Shown here: in pieces, positions 41,665 through 46,229 of the stretch | How the letters are laid out: each line of letters opens with the position of its first letter | Numbering within the stretch: position 1 is the stretch's first letter | Assembly (NCBI GenBank): GCA_964412895.1 | Contig: CAYPQK010000013.1 | Coordinates: 1 to 46,229, forward strand | From: CALMRE01 sp964412895 | GTDB lineage: Bacteria; UBP6; UBA1177; JAKLFG01 | Direction of reading: 5' to 3' | Length of the DNA stretch: 46,229 nt | Translations under genes and position numbers: made by a program | The notes under the pieces: generated by a model | Seen by the model: the letters and a program-made list of their open reading frames with translations, nothing else | What the model was told of the DNA's origin: nothing | Databases searched by the model: none

Positions 41665-43782
41665 TCACGAAAGAATGCACTTGGAGTTGTTCACCGCGAC
41701 GAGCACCGTTTTTCCCTCTTGTTGTGCTCGGTGTGAGAGAAGCGTGTAATGTTTCCGCAGAAGGGCACGGGGAGTCCAATCAACGCGGACGACCAAGAAA
41801 GTGATGTCGGCTATTCCCGCAAGTAATTCAGCGTCAACCGATATGCTCATTGGTGGAGTATCCACGACAATGAAGTCGTATTCATCCCGTATTTTGCTCA
41901 ATCTGTTCAAGGCATTGCCATCGGCGTGGGCAAGGGTATCTCCGTTGAATGAGACATGCGTAGGTATGTCAGTTTCCTTGCCAGATTTCCCCGATGATTC
42001 GCCATATTCTCCCAACAAAGCGGTACGATATCCACGGTGTGCGAACAGATGGGCAAGTCGTGTGGCGATAAAGCTAATACCAGCCCCCTGTTTTATGCCG
42101 CAGACCGCTATCAAGCCACCGCGTTTATCGATAAGCCCACTGGTAACCATGAGACGCAGAAGAAGGTCATCGAATACTGCAGTATTGGTGGCATCGACCC
42201 GTGGCAGGTTGACCCGTAAGGGATCATGGCCGATAAGATGTGGTATCTCTTCGCCGAACGGAATGGTGCGTCGGAAGAAATAATGCACGAAGATCGCGCT
42301 TAAGCTGGCCAAAAGCGCAAGCCCGAAGGCAATGATAAAGGAAGTGGATATGCGAGGGAAAAGTTTTTCTTCACGTGAATCGGCGGGATCAACGATGCGA
42401 ATATCATGTCTCATCGACTCTTTCTTTATTTCGTTCTCGTAAAGTTTTTCGTTGAGGAACCAGTATATCTTCTCGACCGACTGTTCTTCAGCCTTCAGCA
42501 CGGCTAATTCGCTCAGTGCGGGGGGCAGGCGTCGCATTTCGTTGTCTATCTCGCCGATCTTAGTGTTCAGGAGGACTTCGACCTGACGGATATTAGCATC
42601 AGAGTCGTCCGCCATGGCACTGATGGTCTTGCGGGCGGTAAGAAGTTGTTGGCGAAGCATAATAAGATCGGGATGAGAGTCGAAAAATATCTCGGAGGCT
42701 TTTTTTTCCTCCATGACCAGCGTGTTGTAGGTCGCAATCATTTCGCTAAAAGCCTTGTCGTCGCCTAACATCGGCGCGGGTAGCATGCGGGATGGTCCTT
42801 CTTCGCCGACCGTTCTGCGGAATTCGCCGATGAGACTACGCTGAATATCTATCTCTTTTTTCTGCTGTTCAAGTTCAAGTTTTCGGAAGACCAGTGTTTT
42901 GATCTGTTCGTCGGGCAGTATGGTGCGGCTGTTTGACATGAAGGTCGTGAGTTTCTTTAGTTTCTCGTCTCGTTCATCCTTAAGGCGACCAGCAAGTTTT
43001 TCAAGAAAAATTCGTGTTATTTCAGTTGCTTCGGTGCGCCACTGCACCTTTTTTTCTGAAAAGACGGATATCAATTCGTTCAAAAAAAGCGAGGCAAATG
43101 GGGTGTTGGTTGTTTGCATCATCACGTTGAGAAGCGTGGGGGACTTAGATTCACCAAGCGGAAAGGCATCATACGAGTCAAAAACCGACTTGCGCGTTCT
43201 TACATAATTCCGGTAACTAAATTCATACTGTTCCCCAATCGGTATCTCGCCTACTCGTTCCATCACGATCTCGCCGTTTTTGAATGTGCAGGGTTTGCTC
43301 CACTCACAGTCGGCCTTTTCATCGCCGTTTTCTATGCGGAAACCGTTAGCGGAGATAGTAATCATGCCTTCGACATTGATCAAGGATGAGTGTGTCTTCA
43401 GAAAATAGGGAGAACCGATATAGTCGGGGTCGCCACGAAATCGTCCCATGAGTTGACGGAAAAAACTATCGTGGGAGCGTCGGATCGGAAATTGAAGATT
43501 GAATTTTTCGATGAGCGTGTCGATAACGGCACGGCTTTTAATGAGTTCTACCTCATTTTGAGACCCCTGCATGCTACCTAGGAGGATAGCTGCCGGGTTT
43601 GGCAACATGAGCGCCGAAGGGTCTTCCTGCTCGATGAGTATCGTGGTAGAGACCTCGTACTGTGGCGCTATTAAAAACATCGTGATGATGCTAATTAAAA
43701 AAACCACACCGAACACGGAAAAAAGGAGCTTTGCGCCATGTCGCAGGATGGGCACGATATCTTTTATCGTCAGATCGTTCAT
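41665..43782 (-). CDS. Wzc-like polysaccharide co-polymerase with degenerate kinase site
   Basis: The 705-residue protein has a Wzz-type chain-length domain (TM helices near 19-36 and about 485-505, with a long periplasmic coiled region between). A cytoplasmic BY-kinase-like domain follows. The position of Walker A reads GIKQGAGISF near residue 562, lacking the phosphate-binding Lys; Walker B DFIVVDTPP is kept. No C-terminal Tyr cluster is seen. It may therefore regulate chain length without autophosphorylation. It follows the Wza-like gene by 7 nt and belongs to the export operon. Confidence 0.85.
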   Translation of the reverse strand: MNDLTIKDIVPILRHGAKLLFSVFGVVFLISIITMFLIAPQYEVSTTILIEQEDPSALMLPNPAAILLGSMQGSQNEVELIKSRAVIDTLIEKFNLQFPIRRSHDSFFRQLMGRFRGDPDYIGSPYFLKTHSSLINVEGMITISANGFRIENGDEKADCEWSKPCTFKNGEIVMERVGEIPIGEQYEFSYRNYVRTRKSVFDSYDAFPLGESKSPTLLNVMMQTTNTPFASLFLNELISVFSEKKVQWRTEATEITRIFLEKLAGRLKDERDEKLKKLTTFMSNSRTILPDEQIKTLVFRKLELEQQKKEIDIQRSLIGEFRRTVGEEGPSRMLPAPMLGDDKAFSEMIATYNTLVMEEKKASEIFFDSHPDLIMLRQQLLTARKTISAMADDSDANIRQVEVLLNTKIGEIDNEMRRLPPALSELAVLKAEEQSVEKIYWFLNEKLYENEIKKESMRHDIRIVDPADSREEKLFPRISTSFIIAFGLALLASLSAIFVHYFFRRTIPFGEEIPHLIGHDPLRVNLPRVDATNTAVFDDLLLRLMVTSGLIDKRGGLIAVCGIKQGAGISFIATRLAHLFAHRGYRTALLGEYGESSGKSGKETDIPTHVSFNGDTLAHADGNALNRLSKIRDEYDFIVVDTPPMSISVDAELLAGIADITFLVVRVDWTPRALLRKHYTLLSHRAQQEGKTVLVAVNNSKCILS

Positions 43783-43789
43783 GAGAAAC

Positions 43790-44830
43790 TCATTTCAGTC
43801 CGTTATGAATGTCAACTGCGTTGTTTGTGGTGCCGGTGATGGAGTTGATCATCTGGAAAGTAGGCAGTAGCTGTTCGATAATGCGGTTGTAGCTGGTCAG
43901 AGCGGTCGGCGAAACGACGAGACGGTCGCCCGGCTGAAGCCGCAGGTCGCTGCCGGAATCGCCGCCGATTATCTTGTGATAATCAAGGGTCGCGTACTGG
44001 AATTTACCGCCGTACTGCCGGACAAGGTAGAGCGCCGTGGTGTCGGCGGCCACTGGGTTGACGCCACCCGCCTCGGCGATGAGATCGAGAACGGTGTAGT
44101 CGGGTTTGGTGATCTGGTAGGCGCCGGGACGCACAATCTCGCCGACGATATAAACCCGTTCGGCCGATGAGGACGGTACGAAAAAGGTGTCACCGTTATG
44201 AAGGCGGATCCGCGAGTAATCTTGCTGTGCGTGACTCATGCTTGCAATGGAAAGAGGAACTACCTTGTCGTTCCGTTTCAGGTAGATGGTATTTACCATG
44301 GGGGCCGCGCCCGAGGACGCAAACGGCGTGATGCGTGAAAGAGCTTCCAGTATGGTCGTTGTGGGGGTTATTGCGTATTTGCCGTTGTTGTTCGAAGAGC
44401 CAGTTATATAGTAGAATTTACTCTGAAACTTTATTATCTCAACAGCGACATCGGGATTCTTGACGAACTCCTTAAGTCGTTCCTCTATCGCCTGTGCCGC
44501 TTCTTTTTTGGTGAAACCGCTCACCTTGACGCTTTTTATGATGGGGAACAAAATCTCGCCTTTTTCATCAACCACTTGACCGAAGAACTGGCTAATAGAC
44601 ATCGATTTCGAGCTAAGTTCAGGGATGTTGTAGACATCAACCTTCAGTTCATCACCAGTACCGATACGGTATTCGTCACTGCCAATCAACAATTCGTTAA
44701 CATCGTTATCGGCCGAAAGGGGCGCGAAGGGAAGGTCTCCGCCCGCAACTTCTTTGCCATAATACTCAGTGTGCGCGCATCCCTCGATAAAGACAGCTAT
44801 TATCAAACATGTAATGGCCAACTGCGGCAT
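43790..44830 (-). CDS. Polysaccharide export lipoprotein (Wza-like)
   Basis: The 346-residue protein has a signal sequence with a lipobox-like IEGC at Cys18. A Poly_export domain begins around YRIGTGDELKVDVY, followed by SLBB-type repeats (for example VYIVGEIVRPGAYQI and AGGVNPVA). It would form the outer-membrane channel for the polysaccharide, working with the Wzc-like protein encoded next. It has a promoter upstream; the ribosome site before ATG 44830 is weak. Length fits the family. Confidence 0.88.
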   Translation of the reverse strand: MPQLAITCLIIAVFIEGCAHTEYYGKEVAGGDLPFAPLSADNDVNELLIGSDEYRIGTGDELKVDVYNIPELSSKSMSISQFFGQVVDEKGEILFPIIKSVKVSGFTKKEAAQAIEERLKEFVKNPDVAVEIIKFQSKFYYITGSSNNNGKYAITPTTTILEALSRITPFASSGAAPMVNTIYLKRNDKVVPLSIASMSHAQQDYSRIRLHNGDTFFVPSSSAERVYIVGEIVRPGAYQITKPDYTVLDLIAEAGGVNPVAADTTALYLVRQYGGKFQYATLDYHKIIGGDSGSDLRLQPGDRLVVSPTALTSYNRIIEQLLPTFQMINSITGTTNNAVDIHNGLK

Positions 44831-44863
44831 CTGGTTCCCGTGCAGTACGCTAAAAACGATTAC

Positions 44864-44891
44864 ATATTACAAAAACAAAACGGAAAGACAA
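44864..44891 (-). promoter_or_regulatory. promoter of the polysaccharide export operon
   Basis: Minus-strand TTGTCT (44886-44891) and TAATAT (44864-44869) have a 16-nt spacer. Transcription would start near 44857, before the Wza-like gene. It lies in an AT-rich 83-nt intergenic stretch. Confidence 0.5.
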
Positions 44892-44913
44892 GAAAAAAAA
44901 CGAGATCATTAAC

Positions 44914-46095
44914 TTAAAAACGATTCGCTAAGACATCCTCAAATAGGCGGACCATTGCATCAACTCTGTTGTTGGTTCGGAATCTTTCCGCCCGTGTTCT
45001 TCCCTTTTCGACAGCAAGAGCGACTTCTGAGGGTGTTCGGCGGAGAGTTTTCAAGATTGCTACCTGCAATGCCTCTGGGGCGTCAGGCGGAACCATAATA
45101 GAGTCAGTCCCAGCGAGCACTTCAGGGATACCTTGAACATTGCTCGCAACAACGGGAAGTCCGGTTGCCATTGCTTCGGCCAACACAAGACCAAAGCCCT
45201 CGATACGAGCCGGATGGACCAGAATGTCGCTTGATGCCATCAGGTGGGGGATGTCGTCGCGATGACCTAGAAATCGGATCCTGTCACTCCATCCCTTGCG
45301 AGCAATCAATTCTTTCATCCGTTCTAAAAGCCCCTCCTCCCCAGAAAAAAAACCTTCCGATGGTTGATCCCAACCGCCGACATATAATAGATACAGATTC
45401 TCGTCATGTAGGATAGGTCCCAAGGCATCCAAAACAGTGTCTATTCCTTTGCGTTTCAAGAGGCGTCCCACAAAGAGAACTATTTTTGAGCTAGGAGGTA
45501 TTTGCAGTTCTCGGTAAATGTGTTCTTTTTCTGGCAGGGCAGCAAAACAATCATTTGGGATCCCGTTGTAGATCGTGCGTGTGTGTTCTGGGAGGGTTTG
45601 CGAATACGAGATCCAATGTTTCTTGGCAAAATCAGAAATAGCATAAAAGCGTGTACGGCGATTTATCCTGATCGAACAACGCCAAAACAAGTGTGTTTTA
45701 CTGTTGTGCCGTTCTCGGAGGAAAACATCATGTAGACCGACAACATGTTGAGTTTGTGTGCCAAGAGTACCCCATGTCGCCAGAATGGTTGGCGACACCA
45801 TGGAAGTTTCAACAAGATCATATTTCTGCTCTCGGATAAGACGCTGCAATCTCAAAATAGATGGGATGATGCTTGCTATGGGTGGGCGAATGCGCATATC
45901 AAGAAAATGCACAGCGGGGATTCCTTTTTTTAGAATCAATTCCTTCGCCTCGGCCACTTTCGGGAGATCTTCTGAATACATACTTAAGATATCTGCACGA
46001 ATTTTGCGTTTGTTCAATTCTTCAGCCAACTCTACGGCCAACCGCTCGGCACCGCCCAACTGATAAAACTGGGTCATGAATATAAGAACTTTCAT
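44914..46095 (-). CDS. Family 4 glycosyltransferase
   Basis: The 393-residue GT-B enzyme starts with VLIFMTQFYQLGGAERL, typical of GT4 acceptor domains. The donor domain has FVGRLLKRKG and the E-x7-E motif in EGFGLVLAEAMATGLPVVAS. It would use a nucleotide sugar for surface-glycan assembly. The start at 46095 is chosen because it opens directly into this motif; an ATG four codons earlier (46107) is an alternative, and neither has a strong ribosome site. It lies upstream of the Wza-like gene on the same strand. Confidence 0.88.
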   Translation of the reverse strand: MKVLIFMTQFYQLGGAERLAVELAEELNKRKIRADILSMYSEDLPKVAEAKELILKKGIPAVHFLDMRIRPPIASIIPSILRLQRLIREQKYDLVETSMVSPTILATWGTLGTQTQHVVGLHDVFLRERHNSKTHLFWRCSIRINRRTRFYAISDFAKKHWISYSQTLPEHTRTIYNGIPNDCFAALPEKEHIYRELQIPPSSKIVLFVGRLLKRKGIDTVLDALGPILHDENLYLLYVGGWDQPSEGFFSGEEGLLERMKELIARKGWSDRIRFLGHRDDIPHLMASSDILVHPARIEGFGLVLAEAMATGLPVVASNVQGIPEVLAGTDSIMVPPDAPEALQVAILKTLRRTPSEVALAVEKGRTRAERFRTNNRVDAMVRLFEDVLANRF

Positions 46096-46229
46096 GCAAT
46101 ATCCCATCTCGTCGAGTTCGTTTTTCTAGAAAACATAAAAAAACCAAGAGGGTTGCTTCGTTTTCGATAAATCGGGAACCTCGTCGTTTGCCGTCTTTGT
46201 GGTGCCCCTCGTGGCTGTCTCTTATTTGG

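Noticed and set aside
44851..44925. Two copies of TAAAAACGATT as attachment-site direct repeats
   Set aside because: Only 11 bp, AT-rich, one copy lies in the end of the GT4 gene, and no integrase is nearby.
1..46229. tRNA, rRNA, CRISPR arrays, insertion sequences or replication origin
   Set aside because: None could be recognised by reading either strand; no transposase or Cas gene is present.

Overview
The window is about 46.2 kb of a moderately GC-rich (roughly 60%), gene-dense Gram-negative bacterial chromosome. Two short N runs (15542-15557 and 39777-39786) and a gene cut off at base 1 point to a draft or metagenome assembly. Lipoproteins with lipoboxes, a Pal/OmpA protein, a Wza-type export lipoprotein and a TonB-like AgmX/PglI C-terminal protein imply an outer membrane. 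The Asp-rich, Cys-rich surface lipoproteins with EGF-like or thrombospondin-3-like repeats, together with the GYF/AgmX protein, resemble deltaproteobacterial/Myxococcota-type lineages. A Na+-pumping methylmalonyl-CoA decarboxylase and a ferredoxin-rich imino/amino-acid dehydrogenase suggest anaerobic, fermentative metabolism. The exact phylum cannot be fixed from sequence reading alone. || Layout. 1-5880: secreted or surface proteins (two Cys-rich proteins, an M14 carboxypeptidase, a vWA lipoprotein) with rlmN. 5940-7112: class V aminotransferase, divergent from a tight operon at 7253-12756 (meaB, methylmalonyl-CoA epimerase, then alpha, gamma, biotin-carrier and beta subunits of the Na+ pump). 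12815-17241: serine hydrolase, radC, and a pal plus coiled-coil protein operon. 17450-22568: a small possible ribbon-helix-helix protein, an MPGP-type phosphatase, a glycosyltransferase, a GpgS-like glucosyl-3-phosphoglycerate synthase and an SSS symporter. This looks like a glucosylglycerate or mannosylglucosylglycerate compatible-solute operon. A glycerate kinase and an SPL-like radical SAM enzyme face it on the minus strand. 24724-26960: an AT-richer RloA/RloB (AbiL-like) defence module with a divergent small membrane protein. 26969-30618: a two-subunit FAD/Fe-S amino-acid dehydrogenase with a small unknown gene. 30769-33341: AgmX-like protein, and an ECF-type sigma/anti-sigma pair. 33475-36589: folD, fabZ, a DUF721/DciA-like gene and hflX. 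36583-46095: an exopolysaccharide locus (Ugd, GT2, GT4, O-antigen-ligase-like polymerase, Wzc-like co-polymerase, Wza-like exporter, GT4), AT-richer toward the end. || How the genes work together. The Mmd pump would turn methylmalonyl-CoA decarboxylation into a sodium gradient, which an SSS symporter could use. The osmolyte cluster uses 3-phosphoglycerate, and the neighbouring glycerate kinase could recycle glycerate. The 36.6-46.1 kb block makes and exports a surface polysaccharide with UDP-glucuronate as one likely precursor. Many genes have readable sigma70-type promoters with 16-17 bp spacers. No tRNA, rRNA, CRISPR array or insertion sequence was seen, and no gene-free stretch exceeds about 210 bases.
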